In this document: piece by piece, positions 1 to 12,332 of the stretch
Layout: each line of letters starts with the position of its first letter
Position numbering within the stretch: the stretch's first letter is position 1
Assembly (NCBI GenBank): GCA_013396915.1
Contig: VWZL01002016.1
Coordinates: forward strand, 1,148,761-1,212,760
Direction: 5' to 3'
Length of the DNA stretch: 64,000 nt
Source: Stercorarius parasiticus
Lineage: Eukaryota > Chordata > Aves > Charadriiformes > Stercorariidae
The notes under the pieces: generated by a model
What the model saw: only the letters and a program-made list of their open reading frames with translations
What the model was told of the DNA's origin: nothing
The model's database searches: none
Position numbers and translations under genes: made by a program

Positions 1-144
1 TCACCTCACACCCATATTTGCAGTGATGCTTATGGTTTTTTGCATATGCAGGTGTTTACTTATTCAAAAAGCAAACCAGGTTGCATATTTTATAACTAGA
101 AGGACTTGTAAATGGCATGGCTGAAAGAGCTCCACAGTATGGAG

Positions 145-240
145 GCAAATCCTGCAAACAGCAACACTCACTGAGGTGAGCCTAAAAATCTTTACCCTAA
201 ACTCAAGACGTGCAGCCATTGACTCCCAGGTGGTATCAAT
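145..240. repeat. Possible ancient amniote repeat remnant
   Basis: The words aatcctgcaaac, cactcactgaggtgag and ccattgactcccaggtgg appear in the order I associate with an old, partly palindromic amniote repeat carrying cctgcaaac...ttactca...cattgacttcaatggg. The match is by eye and the family name is not certain. Similar words recur near 19550-19600 and 48455-48515. Confidence 0.3.
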
Positions 241-1432
241 GAGGACAGCCAGTGTACAGTACTAAGAGGCAGCTTGTAACTCAGATGATTTAGCGTAAAC
301 AAATCTAAGGGGAGATGTGATAGGAGAATAATCTACATCTTTGATAACTCTCCATAGTACTTGGGTTATTTTATTTTGATAAAGTTTAGATTTTCAGATA
401 TCTTTCCCACCACCAGAACTATGTTTGTTAATGGTAGAGAGGAATGGAGATTAAACATCTTTGTTTAATTTTCAAGAATGTCTAATTTTCTTCACATATA
501 TTATCATATCAATACTATATTTTGATCTTGTTTTGGTTTTTTGGCTTTTTTTTTTCCTCTCAGCTTTCTTCATTCTTGCCTTTCCTATGTTTTCATTCTT
601 CAGAGAAAAATAGGATAAAAAGGAGTTTCCCCCCCCCAGCAGGCTGTGAAAAAGGCTGAGAAAAGTGGTTATCTCTGAAAAAAAAGTGTCTTGGGAATAA
701 GCATAACTCTTTCTATCATCTTTCCATATTTCCAGTGTATTCAATTATAAAGCCTGTCTTTTCAACAGCAGGACGGTCTGGGAGAAAGGATGCTGCATTT
801 CAGCTACCATTCTTTCAGACTGTGAGACAGTACAAGTAGAAGTAACATCACGGCCTTAAGACCCAGAATAACATTGGAAGGATGAGTACAAAACCAGAGA
901 AAGGGGTAGGCACTGGAAAGTTTTTGCATAACAATTTTAACTGCATTGTTAATCAGATTTTCCTCTAATAATTGGATAATCTAGACTATGACTATTAGTA
1001 TCGTTGTAACTGGACTAACAATAACTGTTTTGTTTTGATAAGACTGTTAAAACTTCAGTTCGTCTTAATAAATTCTTAGCTGCATATATCAAGCATGTAA
1101 GACCACTTTCCGTGTAACAACTGCAATTTAAAATGCACTGTGGCCGTCAAACCCCGTCAGTCCATCCCAGAAGGCTGGTTCCTTTGTCTGTGGGATGGCC
1201 AGTTGTCCCTGTGCTCGGCTGCCGCTGCAACCCTGAGAGTTGTTGAGAGCTACATTGGTGGCCAAGCTCTCCAGCCTGTTCTTAGTTGTGGGATGGGATA
1301 CTGTACTCTCAACTGCATTTAATCGGTCAGTTTTCCTTTCTGTATCTGATGAACTTTTTCTTCCCAAGAAGAAATTCTGAGAAGGAAACAAGTATGAAAT
1401 GTGTATGAATGAAAATGTATGAAATCTCTACA

Positions 1433-1456
1433 GGATTTACTAATGGATTTACTAAT
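1433..1456. repeat. Perfect 2 x 12 bp tandem duplication
   Basis: The unit ggatttactaat occurs twice in direct succession without a mismatch. It is best explained as replication slippage. Confidence 0.9.
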
Positions 1457-4400
1457 ACCAGCTCAAATCTATTGTGGATATCTGCTCCAGCCACGAAGAC
1501 ACCAGCTATTTCCAAGAGGAGCTGCAGCAGTAATGGCTTGTGGTGGAGACTGGTGGAAGTTTGGTCGGAGCTGATAGTTATAAAGTTTGGTTTCTTTGGG
1601 CACATTTGCTCATCTGTGAGGGTGTGAGCAAATGAATGTGGGAACAACCCGCGATATGCAACATGTCACTGTCCTTGCAAGAATACCATTCTGCACAATA
1701 AAAATAAATGAAGCTCTAATCCCTGGAGTGGCCGTGTAATCTTCTTAGCCCTGGGACTTCCTCCACTTCCATCCTAACCCATGTAAAACTATGCGTGTCA
1801 CCAGTCAGATGGCTGAAAGACCCATTTCCAACCCAGTTATAACATCTGTCTCTCGAACTTCCTGCCTTGACATGGCACAAAGTGAGCATATCTAGACTAA
1901 ACCAAAAGGGATGCAGTCGGCATAGCTGGCGCTGATGGTGTAAGCCCATGGCCCAGTAAGCAGTGCTGGTGCAATGTGAAAGTCTGTCACAAAGAGGCTT
2001 ATACTATTTCAAAACTACAAATGAAAAGAAATTGAGTTCACACGCTGCAGTGAAGCAAATCAAACCCCATAACGTTTGTATTAATTGCCGAAAGCAGATA
2101 GTGCCTGGGAAGCAGAATAGAGGGTGGAAATGCAATAAATCTTCAAGTTTCAATTTGGAAATGAGCCCAGGTTTTGGGGAGTTAAGAGTGTTGTAGGACT
2201 TACTTTTAAAAGTATAATTCTATCAGGAAAAAAAATCAGTCTGAGAAGAATATTCTAGATCTTTGTTAATTTTACTCTGGCCTTTAGCCAAATGTTGTTA
2301 ATTGAAGCTCTAAGTACTATTTCACTTACTTTGATACCCACAGAGAATTAAATGGTCTTTTTTATAACAACCAATGCTCTCAGACGTTTTTCATCTTGCT
2401 ATTTAAAGATAAAATTAGTACAATATTTCTAGGATCTTTATTGAAAATCCTAAGTGAGGACTGAAAATAAGCTAGAAAAATATAACTGGTTTGCCTCTTT
2501 CTGTTATGGGCGACACAGGAGCAATAGTGCCAGGAGCACAAGTTATTCTGAAAGACTTTAAAATAGCTACTAAATAAAAAAAAAGGGGATTTAAATGTAA
2601 TTTTCCCCCCATTTGAATTACTTAATGGAAAAAAAGAGCAACAAAAAATCACAATACTCTTCTTTGTATCTAATATAATTGTACATTCTACTTAGAATAA
2701 AAACATACAGAAACATTAAAATTAATAACACGGTGGTTTGGAACCATTCTAGGGGTTTTCCAAACTAATGAAATGTTGAAATGTGGTGAAACGTCACTGT
2801 GCAACGATGCTCTACTAATTTCCTTTTCTGCTGAAGAAGCAGCAGCAGAGCTCCTGAGTTCACGACAATGCTGAGTGAGGTGAGGCAGCCAACGGACTTA
2901 ACTGCATGCATGGAGGAGAGGATCTCGACCAGCAATTGTTTAGCAATACAATTACTGTCGCTGCATCCTAGTATCAAACGTACATCAAAGCCCCGAAAGA
3001 GGTTCATGCTCCGAGAGGTAAGTAGTCTTACAGCTCTGAAGCTGATGAAAGGTTGAACGTTTTCTCACATGAATGGGGTGAAGATTCAACTGCACAAGTG
3101 TTAGGCAGCTGTTGTGTCGTCGTTTTGTTCTGTTAAATTGGCAATAGGAGGAAAGGGAAGAAATTTGGGTGATGCTAACAGCAAAGGAAAAAAAAAAAAG
3201 AAAGAAAAGTAAGAGCAGTGGAAAGAAACATCTCTCATTTCAATGCCGGCACTTGGACTCCCCTTTTCCAGTTTCTTTTTTCCTGCTCTCTGCCTGTTGT
3301 CCCCAGTGAAGCCATGCTACCTACATGTCATTAGCTGGGGTGGCTTTACGGGCTGCCCAGAAAAGCTGTTAAGAAAGGAATTCAGGGAGTTAATGATGAA
3401 TATGTTGTGAAGCCACAATGTGTCGTTTGCAAGACTTTCTGGTGCTGCTAAAAGTTATATATTTTATGCTCTACAGACAATGTTTATTCTGTTGAGAGGA
3501 AGGGCAAAGGATTATGTTGATTGCATTGAATCATTTGTTCAACATTTTTGTCCACAAGCCAACAAAGGAAGGAAAAAGCAGAAGGATAATATTAAAATGA
3601 AAGCATATATCTGCAATGAGAATCAATACAGCCACATGAGCAAAGGTTCCTAAAAGGGATATAGAATATATTGACAGAATCAGTTTTCTGCTGCTATAGC
3701 TTAAGCCATTTTCATAAGCAGATTTCAGACTTCTTATTTTTAAATATAATGGCATGAACATCTATGCCTTTGCTTTCAAAGTTATACCAGCTGACAAAGT
3801 TATAGCCAGGGGCAGGAAAATGAACTGGTTCTAAAGACATTCATAACAGTATTACATGAATTTTCAAACCCTTATTTTCCATTTATATTTCCAAGAAGAT
3901 CCAACATTTTCTTTTCTCCTACTCCAGACACATGCACGTCCTCAGAATCATGTAACATATATATACAAATTATTTTTTTGCCAGACTTTTCAAACCACAT
4001 CTGACACAAATCCATGCAAATCTGAAAGAAGCAACAGGTCAAACATATCAGGGCTTAAAACAAGCTAACTTTCTCATATATTGACTCATTCTAATAGAAG
4101 ATGCACGTGGGTCCAGCCTAATTTACTTGAGTTACTTTCTGGTAGCTTAATTTGAGTAGCTTTTTTAGGCCTACAGAGAGAGATAATGGGGAAAAAAAAG
4201 ATTGTCTGGGTGACAGCACACGTAAACAGAGACGCTAACTTGTCAAATGCTAGACCAGGCAAGGTCTCCCTGGTGAGTCCACAGCACTCTGGTAAGAAAG
4301 TGAAGTAGTTGCTCTGGTGTTTTCACAGAGCTACTGTTGGGATTTTCCTTTCCTGCCTCTTCCTGTGAAGGCATTTGACATATGGTTCTAGTGCTGCTCA

Positions 4401-7400
4401 ATTACACATCTCTCTTCCACCCCACTTAACATTTTTCATTTATTTGTCGTTTCCCATTTTTAACTAGAATTATACTTTAGTCATCCTTCCGCATAGCCTT
4501 ATGTTATTAATTTTTATCAGGGAACGGAAAAAGTCTAGTCTATTATTTGTGAGGAGAGAAAGTTTAATCAGTACAAATCCTGGCTGAGAACGAGATATAA
4601 GAGTTTCCGATTTTAAATGGGCTGATTGGTCACCGACATAGTTTTTCCCAAGTGCTGAAAATGTGTTTAAAACTATGCCATTTGATTAACTTGTAAAGTC
4701 TGAGAGTAGCTAGCAAATTCAATTATGGATTCAAATTATGTTACTAAATTGGTCTAATTTTTAAAAGTGATGAATGAAGTGCATTAAAAGAAAGGGATAA
4801 TAAAGGTCTAAAGAGGAATTGGCAAGTACTCTATTAATTAAAACTCGATGAACATATGCACATCTCTGTTATGTGAATGAGTGTGCAGCTACAAATACAT
4901 TGGTGCGCATCAAAAACCCAACTTTACATGTTTATGTTACACCAGATTTAGTTTCCTACATATTTGAAATTCATTGAAAAACATGTTTATGATGGCAAAA
5001 GATATTAGAAACCTGTTCCTAATATCGCAACAAGCAATTGCTCTATTAAACATGTTAGAATGCAGTGCCTTTCTTCAAAGACAGAAAGCTGCTTAAAAAC
5101 TTATTGAATGCCTGTGCAAGGTATAATGATGTATGGCCATAATAATGGCTTTTTTTAGCTGTGTCAAAGATCAAGGTAAGGAAGGGATTCCCAGGAATAG
5201 GTCTGCAACGTGCAGTGATAAAGTCACTTTCTAAGAATCCCCTTGCTGTAAATGAGAGCATGGGGCAGAATTGCAGGTGCTGTACCCATAGACCAGCTCT
5301 CAGAGGCACCCATAGAATCAGCAGTGATTCAACAGGGGTCACATCAGACCCTGCCACAGCCCAGGGGCAGGAAGACAGAAGATGACTTAAAGCTGTGGAG
5401 TCACTGCATGGACTCAGGACTCTTAATCTTCTGCTATAACTTTCACCGCTTGGTTTCAGGCTGTATATAGATTCCTGCCTCCTGTGTTGGTGAGGTTTTA
5501 TTGCCACGTCCCTTTTTTCCAATAGTGGGAAGCACCTGCTCCAAGTCAATTGTTTGAAATGAGCACTGTTTCTGATGTGGATTTTCACACACCCCTTGTA
5601 TATGAGACCTTAGTCTCTGTTCACAGGTCCTTTCCTGCACTGAGAAAGAGCCCGTACACATTGCCTTGCACACAAACCACGAACCAAACCTATATCTGCA
5701 TTTTCAGTACATCTCTGTTTTAAGTAGAAAGAGCATCTAAGAGCTGAACACCCTTCTGGAGTATTTATCTTTCTATCTTTCTCCAGTAACTACAAACGTA
5801 GCACCTTTGTTCAGCAGACTAGATCAGGACCTATATATTGGCCCTTTTCAACCAGCCTTCTTTTTTCTGCAGAAGTTTATTCTCATCAATTGCTAAAAAG
5901 CTGGCACACTTTCTTGCAGCTGGTAAAGAAGGGGACCTGCTTGCATGCATGTGAAGCACAAAGCCACCTCCTTGGGGATGGCCCTTTTCCGACAAGACGT
6001 AGTGTGCATCTTCGGCAAACACTCAATTACATTTTCAAGATGAAAGATTAGAATTTCAAAGGTTAGAGCAGACCTCTAACTGTTTAAATTTCAAGTATTT
6101 TCAGAAAATAATTTCTTTTTAGTTTTAAAGGATTTGTAAGAAATAAGTAAAAGTGGGCTGCTTTGAGTCCCTTGTGGGTGAAACAGGGTGAAGAGATACG
6201 GTGTTATCTGTGAGGTGGGTCTCTTACATGATGGAGGCTGGAGATTAAGGGAGGGGCACAAATCAACAAAGCAAAACAAATACTCCTCATCAAAAACAAG
6301 TAGAGACAGCTTGTGTTGTACAGGTCAAACATTACTCTAGTCAAATATTTCACAATTCTTAATGCAACCTTTGACTGATAAGACTGTCACATAACAAACA
6401 GGACAGTTGGTAGCCTGTGAAAGGATGCTGCATTCTGTCAAAAGAGTCCTTGATCCACCCAGTTTAAAAGCAGGAGCTTTCCCCATAGTCGTTCAGGCAT
6501 CCCTGCTTCCTGCTTCAGAGACTCCGTCTCCTGGAAATAGCCTGTCAGGTCCCATCTGTTTTTTTGCGAAGCTGCCAGCCCCCTGAGAGAGGGTCCTCCA
6601 TTCACATCTCCTGTCTGATGCTGGAAAACCAAAGGGGAATAACCTCTGCAATCTGCCAGAAATTGGTTTTCTGAAAGCAAGGACTCTGCTTCAGGGAGCT
6701 GCAATCTACCATACTTAGAGGAAAATTAGTTTTCTAAGTACAGTGGTTTCTTCTGGGTGCTTCAGTCCTCCATCTTTGCCTGTGCTCCTTCTCCTCACAA
6801 CACGGCTTGTGGGAGCTTAAGCTTAAATAACTCGCTAACAAGAAAAATCCAGAACACAAAATTCCTTACTACAGCAGGTATTGTGAAGGGAAGGAAACAA
6901 TAGCAAAGTAACTTTCAGAGACTCCTTGCCATTGCAATGATAGTAAAACTTTGGCTGAGCACTAAGCAGGCTACGGCTGGTATAATTAACAACTGTTATG
7001 TTTGTCAGTACCTCAAAAACACTTAGCAGGCGTCCTAGTTGATATGGCAGATTCATTAATCATTGGAAGCTTTCCTTCAAATTGATTTATCAGTCAAATA
7101 ATTGTGCCCTCACTATTGCTTTACAGAGGGCAATATTTTTAGACTGTGTACTATAAACATAGATAAAGTGACATCCTGTGCCCCAAAGGACTTAGTGTCT
7201 AAATAACACAAGACAAACATACACAGTAAGCGCACCATGGGGTAAAAACTGAGAAGAAGAAGGATTTGCAATGAGGACAAGGCAACAGAGAGTTTGGAAC
7301 AGAGAAAAGTTGCTAATTGTGAAGGAGCTGTTAGAAAACAAAGTACAAGTCGCATGAGTAAGTAAAGGATTAGGGTGGTCATAGTCCGAGTAATTTACAT

Positions 7401-8182
7401 AAATTCAAATGTTTTAAAAGCTTTAAGGCAAAACAGAAGGCTTCAGGGTGATTCAGCAAACATCAAAAAAAAGGGTGCAAGAAAACCAGCACCATTTGGC
7501 AGGAAGAACAAGGAAGAGAAGAGAAAGGCTATAGAAATGAAGTTGTAAGTATAAACAAATTTTAGAAGTGCAAAACTGGGCTCTTGGGAAATGAGAAAAA
7601 GAGAAAGAGGCCATGCAATTTAATGAGCTAGAGCATCCACAGTGAGCAGAGGAAGAAAGGAAAGTGACCTAGAGTGCTGCATGGAACAGTTTCAGACGTG
7701 AGAAGGAGGGAACGTTCAAGAGATTAAACGACACAGCATAGATGGGTTTTCTTGTGGTTTTTGTTTGGCTGTCTTTTGTTTTGGTTCATTTTTGGTTTTG
7801 TTTTTGTTTTTTAAACTCCTGGAAAATTAAGCAATTTGGTATTTTCTTAAAGGATGACCCATCCTCAAGCAAAAATGATTTCTCTCATGTGTCATCATTC
7901 GGACCAGAATACAGTATTATCCAGTTAATTCATTATGGGAACTGAATTACCTTATGGCTTCTTCTGAAACATTGTTCATTGTCAGTCTCAGAGATAGAGT
8001 TTTGATGTTGATAGACCACTGAGGTATTCTGATATCTATATAATGTCTACATAACAATGTCTTTGCTAAATTTCTACAACTTAGTATCCAGACAGCACAG
8101 CTGGATACAGTCCAGTGAATGACAGAAACCACAAATCTTAAAAATTTCTTTACATGTCATATTTATGTTCTACAGCACATCA

Positions 8183-8790
8183 TCGCATCCTGGGCTGCAT
8201 CTAAAGGAGCATGGCTAGCAGGTTAAGAGAGGTGATTCTGCCCCTCTACTCTGCTCTGGTGAGACTCCACCTGGAGTACTGCGTCCAGCTCTGGAGTCCC
8301 CAACACAAGAAGGACATGGACCTGTTGGAGCGAGTCCAGAGGAGGGCCCTGAAGGTGACCAGAGGGCTGGAGCACCTCTCCTATGAGGACAGGCCGAGAG
8401 AGTTGGGGTTGTTCAGCCTGGAGAAGAGAAGGCTCCAGGGAGACCTTATAGCAACCTTCCGGTACCTAAAGGGGGTCTACAGGAAAGATGGGGAGGGACT
8501 CTTTATCAGGGAGTGTAATGATAGGATGAGGGGTAACAGTTTTAAACTGAAAGAGGGTATATTTAGATTAGGTATTAGGATGAAATTCTTTCCTGTGAGG
8601 GTGGTGAGGCACTGGAAGAGGTTTCCCAGAGAAGTTGTGGACGTCCCATCCTTGGAAGTGTTCAAGGCCAGGCTGGATGAGGCTTTGAGCAGCCTGGTCT
8701 AGTAGAAGATGTCCCTACCCATGGCAGGGGGGTTGAAACTAGACGATCTTTAAGGTCCCTTCCAACCCAAACCATTCTATGATTCTATGA
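8183..8790 (+). mobile_element. CR1 LINE, 5'-truncated, intact 3' end (CR1-J-like)
   Basis: CR1 is a non-LTR retrotransposon copied by its own reverse transcriptase; most copies lack the 5' part. This copy starts in the C-terminal part of ORF2. The frame is open from 8211 to 8702, 163 codons, and ends at the element's own stop after SSLV. Hallmarks are [26 protein letters not shown], here seen as [10 protein letters not shown] and [10 protein letters not shown], then [14 protein letters not shown] and [11 protein letters not shown]. The 3' UTR carries the CCCATGGCAGGGGGGTTG-type block, then ttaaggtcccttccaaccc, and ends in attctatgattctatga. The open frame and intact tail suggest a relatively young insertion. 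It lies antisense to NKAIN2. Confidence 0.95.
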
Positions 8791-9581
8791 TCTCTTCTAT
8801 ATAGATTGCAGTGAGTTCTCTTTATTAATTTCTAAGAAATACTGTCACTGTGAGGCAGTCAGCCAAATTAAACTTTATGAAATCATTATATACATATACA
8901 CACGCACACATCCATGTAAGTATCTTGTATATACATATATTCTTGCTTCCTTCTAAATTTGCTTTTCTCTGCACTATGTCTCTACCCTGATACAAGAGAG
9001 GATCATTGTGTAGGGATATTGAATACTAGATCACAAGTAGGAACAGATGTCAGCATGAAGAATCTTAGCTGACCTCAAACCACTTCCAAGCAAAGCTAAA
9101 GGTTCTGTCATGTCCTCTTTCTGTCTAAGGAGTAGAGATGCAAGTGAAACTTGCTAGTAAATTTTAGAGCAGAAGTACCGAAGGACTGGTCTAAAACTAT
9201 GTCAGCTTCTGTCAGAAATTCCTAGTGCTTAACATCTATTTGTACTTTAAATCTTGAGTACTCTTGCAATATTGAAACTCTCTAATGTCTCCATGGAAAC
9301 TTGATAGTTCTCAGAAATGGAGGGAAAATGTTAGTATTGCTGGCAGTATTTTTACTCAAGTTATCTGGGCAGAAGAGGGGTTTTTTTGCCTATCCTGAGT
9401 GTCTTTTGAAAATCTCCATTGCATCAAAATGATGCAAAATTTTGTCAAAAAATATACGCCCAAGATAGGCAATGTTACTTAAAAGCAAAACAAACTCTGA
9501 AACATTAGGATAATTAGTACACAGTTATTCAAAGGTATCAACAAGCAGACACTGGAAAAGCAATTACTACAGGAAAAATGT

Positions 9582-9659
9582 GAGTCTGTAAACGTAGCAT
9601 ATATTGCTTTCCTATGCTTTTTATGTAATTGGTATCATTATGCTACCTAATGACACCAA
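9582..9659 (+). repeat. Diverged dispersed repeat, copy A (unclassified)
   Basis: This segment aligns to 12258-12332. The first 56 positions agree at 44, followed by a 3-base gap and 11 of 11 identical bases (aatgacaccaa). The 3' half can fold: taattggtatca at 9626-9637 pairs with tgacaccaatta at 9651-9662 with one mismatch. I do not recognise the family; an old SINE, a LINE 3' end or a small palindromic DNA element are all possible. Confidence 0.65.
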
Positions 9660-10019
9660 TTATTTAAAAATTAAGCACACAATGCTACATACTTCATATT
9701 TATTATATTCAGATGGAGTTGCTATCTGCAGCACTTCAGGGACAGAGATCCTTTAATAAATTCTACGTGTGCCTTCAGTATTTTCTCTAGGGTTGTATTT
9801 TTTTAATGCTTACTCTTTTAGTGGGGAATCTCAGACATAAAAAATTAAAAAGGTCAATTTTATGATGAAACACATGAGCCTGGATATTCTAAATGGCACC
9901 CTAGACTGCAGAAGCTAATTGCTTTTCAACAGAAGAACTCTCTTAAGTGCTCACTCTGGAAACAGGTTCATGTGAAAAGCAGGATGCATCTCTACTCTGC
10001 TTCCAAGCCTGCTGGGATT

Positions 10020-10220
10020 TGTCGAGATGAGTGACGCTGTGAAAAATAGAAATCACCTGGAGCCTGTTAATATTATAATCAAGTGAAAGCACAATTGCTA
10101 CTGTCTTAATCCATCTGTCTGTATGCATCCGCTCCACTTCCAATCACCTGCTTTAGTCACAGGTGTATTATTATGGAGATGGCATTGAAAAAAACTCAGC
10201 CCCACGCATGTTCCAAATTG
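10020..10220. promoter_or_regulatory. Candidate intronic regulatory block with CACCTG boxes
   Basis: CACCTG occurs at 10054-10059 and 10145-10150, and its complement CAGGTG at 10160-10165, so two sites face each other across nine bases. CACCTG is the core bound by ZEB and Snail repressors and some bHLH factors. A homeodomain-like taatattataatca lies between them. No repeat family is recognisable. Function is inference from word clustering only. Confidence 0.25.
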
Positions 10221-11519
10221 CTGTACTCTCTGCCACGGCAGTCTGTCTGTCTCTGTAGCTTCAGTGCGGTCATTTGTCAGGAAGGAGAGCAAACAAAGGC
10301 CCCATATTGCATGAAGTATAGCCAAAGTGCCTTTGTGTGTGGAGGCTGGCTGAACGATGCCCTAGTTTATGTTAACAGGTTGCAATTTTGACAAGTGCTG
10401 TAAAAAAACCCAAACATATGTATTGTATTCAGATAACTCGTGTAAAGCTCAGTAATGTTCAATAGATGCTATGTCACATATCCGGAATGCTAAAGTAGCT
10501 TTGGTAAACCAACATAAATTTATAGTATACGATGGCAGTTCTACAAAAATAATCTGGCAGCTTGTGATACTCAGTTTCCGATTTCACCCTGAATGACATT
10601 CGGTATTCTAAGTGATCAAATCAAGAGACAATAATTATACATGATAAAATCAAATTACAACAACAACAGCATCAACAATCAAGCAATAACTGCAACAAAC
10701 AACACTAGTAGTAACTTTTAGTTTAGAATAAGAAAATGCTAATTGAACTAAGGTAATGTTTTCATATTTCAGTAGGCAAGCCTTAGAGAGGAATGTTGAA
10801 TGGTTTAACAATTCAGACATTTTACCATTTCCAGCTGATAGGTCTTTTTCATGGGAAACCTAAATCTCTCAGACATATTGTTTGATAAAACTTTGAATAC
10901 AAATTTCACCATTCGAGTCTTTGTTTTGTTAACTGTTGTGTACAGAAAAATACTAGATTCTAGGATTTGTATAAATAATTCTTCATATGTAATTACAGAG
11001 AGTCTTAAAACCCATTTTGAAAAGTATCTGAAGAATGGATTTTTGAAATTAATTGTAGATAGTGGAAAACAATGATAGGTTCTTGTACACTTCCCTAAGA
11101 TATTAAAAATAAAATTTAAAAACGAGTTAGCTTTTCAGACATGATGCTAAATTAACCTCTGTGTTCATGTGCACAAACCAGGAGTAAAGATTTTGTAATT
11201 TTACAGCACTTTGTCTTTTGAGCTAGTATTTAGAAGACACAAAACATTAAGCTAGTGCGTATTAGGTGCTAAAGGTTCTGACACAGAAACTACATCCTTC
11301 TAGATCCTCCCATATTTTTAGAGGCTCGAAACAATGCTTGTACTTCTCCAGCTGGCAGTCTGTTTGGGACAGAAAAAAATTCTAACAGTCTTTTGGAAAA
11401 GTGCTACCTTTTACTTTCAGTGCAGTTTTGTTTAAACACCTGAAGTTGAGGAAGAATTATAAAGCTCCTGAATGATCTGTGCAGCTGCATAAGCTAACTC
11501 AAAAATGCCACTGAATCAC

Positions 11520-11900
11520 TCTATGAGGCGGCTAATGGTCTAATCGCTTTTCATACCCTCTTCGAAATTCCCCCTGAGACTTGTTCAAAGCTTCCTGTGC
11601 TGAGACGAGCTCTCTAAGGAGCTGTGGATCAAACGGAGCCTGTTGCTCGTAAGCGTGCTAGTGCTGAGGAAGGCGCCTTTGCAAAGTTCAGCCCAAAGTT
11701 CAGAGGTGGTCTGAGATCAAACTCCCCAGATTAAACATCGCTCCAGTGCAGAGCACTAGTTCAGTCGGCTGATGGCAACTGTCACCTGTGGCTGTCACTT
11801 GTCTGGTAATAGGAGGGATTAATTTTGTTATTCGGGAAGCACACCACCTCCTGCTAGTATCCAAATTGATATTATGCATCTCCCACAATCTGAGGTGATT
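11520..11900. promoter_or_regulatory. Candidate intronic regulatory block
   Basis: This block is less AT-rich than its surroundings and contains several CpGs. CAAAGTTCA occurs twice in direct orientation, at 11682-11690 and 11694-11702, a nuclear-receptor-like arrangement with 12-base spacing. Nearby are tgtcacctgtggctgtcacttgt near 11780, shown here as two related TGTCAC words, and a ggattaattttgttatt stretch. It resembles conserved non-coding DNA, but conservation was not tested. Confidence 0.25.
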
Positions 11901-12257
11901 CGCAATAAGTGTGCGAAAGAATAATATTTTTGTATGACTTTGTAAACAAATGTGTCGTGGTTTTTTTTTTTTTTAGTTTACGGACATTATACAGCAAGGA
12001 AACAAAAAAGTCATTCTTTTTTCTTGCTCATGTTCTTCTAGATAGTTTTAATGAAAATGAATCTGAAAGTTTAAGGAAGCTGAAGAGCTACACAAAAGGA
12101 GCATTTCAGGATAGGGAATACAACGTACTGTGGTGGGATTTTGTTCATCCCTGATATTTAAAAATCAGAAATTAAATGACTACTACTTCTGGTCTTTTTC
12201 AGGCATTTATAATCACAGTGAACCTCCCATCGGCAGTACTATTTCCAAGAGCAAAAA

Positions 12258-12332
12258 GAGACTGAAAATGCAGCACATATTGCTTACCTATGTTTTACAT
12301 ATAACTAGTATCACCATTTTTAATGACACCAA
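12258..12332 (+). repeat. Diverged dispersed repeat, copy B (unclassified)
   Basis: This is the partner of 9582-9659, in the same orientation about 2.7 kb away. The hairpin of copy A is still partly visible: aactagtatca against tgacaccaact, where the non-pairing positions are all transitions. Homology outside the stated limits is unclear by eye. Confidence 0.65.

Larger units (their letters stand above)
1..8182. other. NKAIN2 intron downstream of the exon, distal part
   Basis: This is AT-rich sequence with stops throughout and no recognisable exon or RNA gene. Small features are a run of nine C at 629-637, a perfect 12-bp tandem duplication at 1433-1456, and an A-rich stretch near 3187-3210. 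Slightly GC-richer patches at 1120-1330 and 5160-5460 give open frames, but no protein family is recognisable in them. Confidence 0.6.

Noticed and set aside
5055..5588. 177-codon open frame on the minus strand
   Set aside because: It is the longest frame but has no recognisable domain, no sensible splice context and a mixed composition. It is probably chance in a slightly GC-richer patch.
8211..8702. 163-codon frame as a host protein
   Set aside because: It is the C-terminal end of CR1 ORF2, confirmed by the adjoining CR1 3' UTR and tail.
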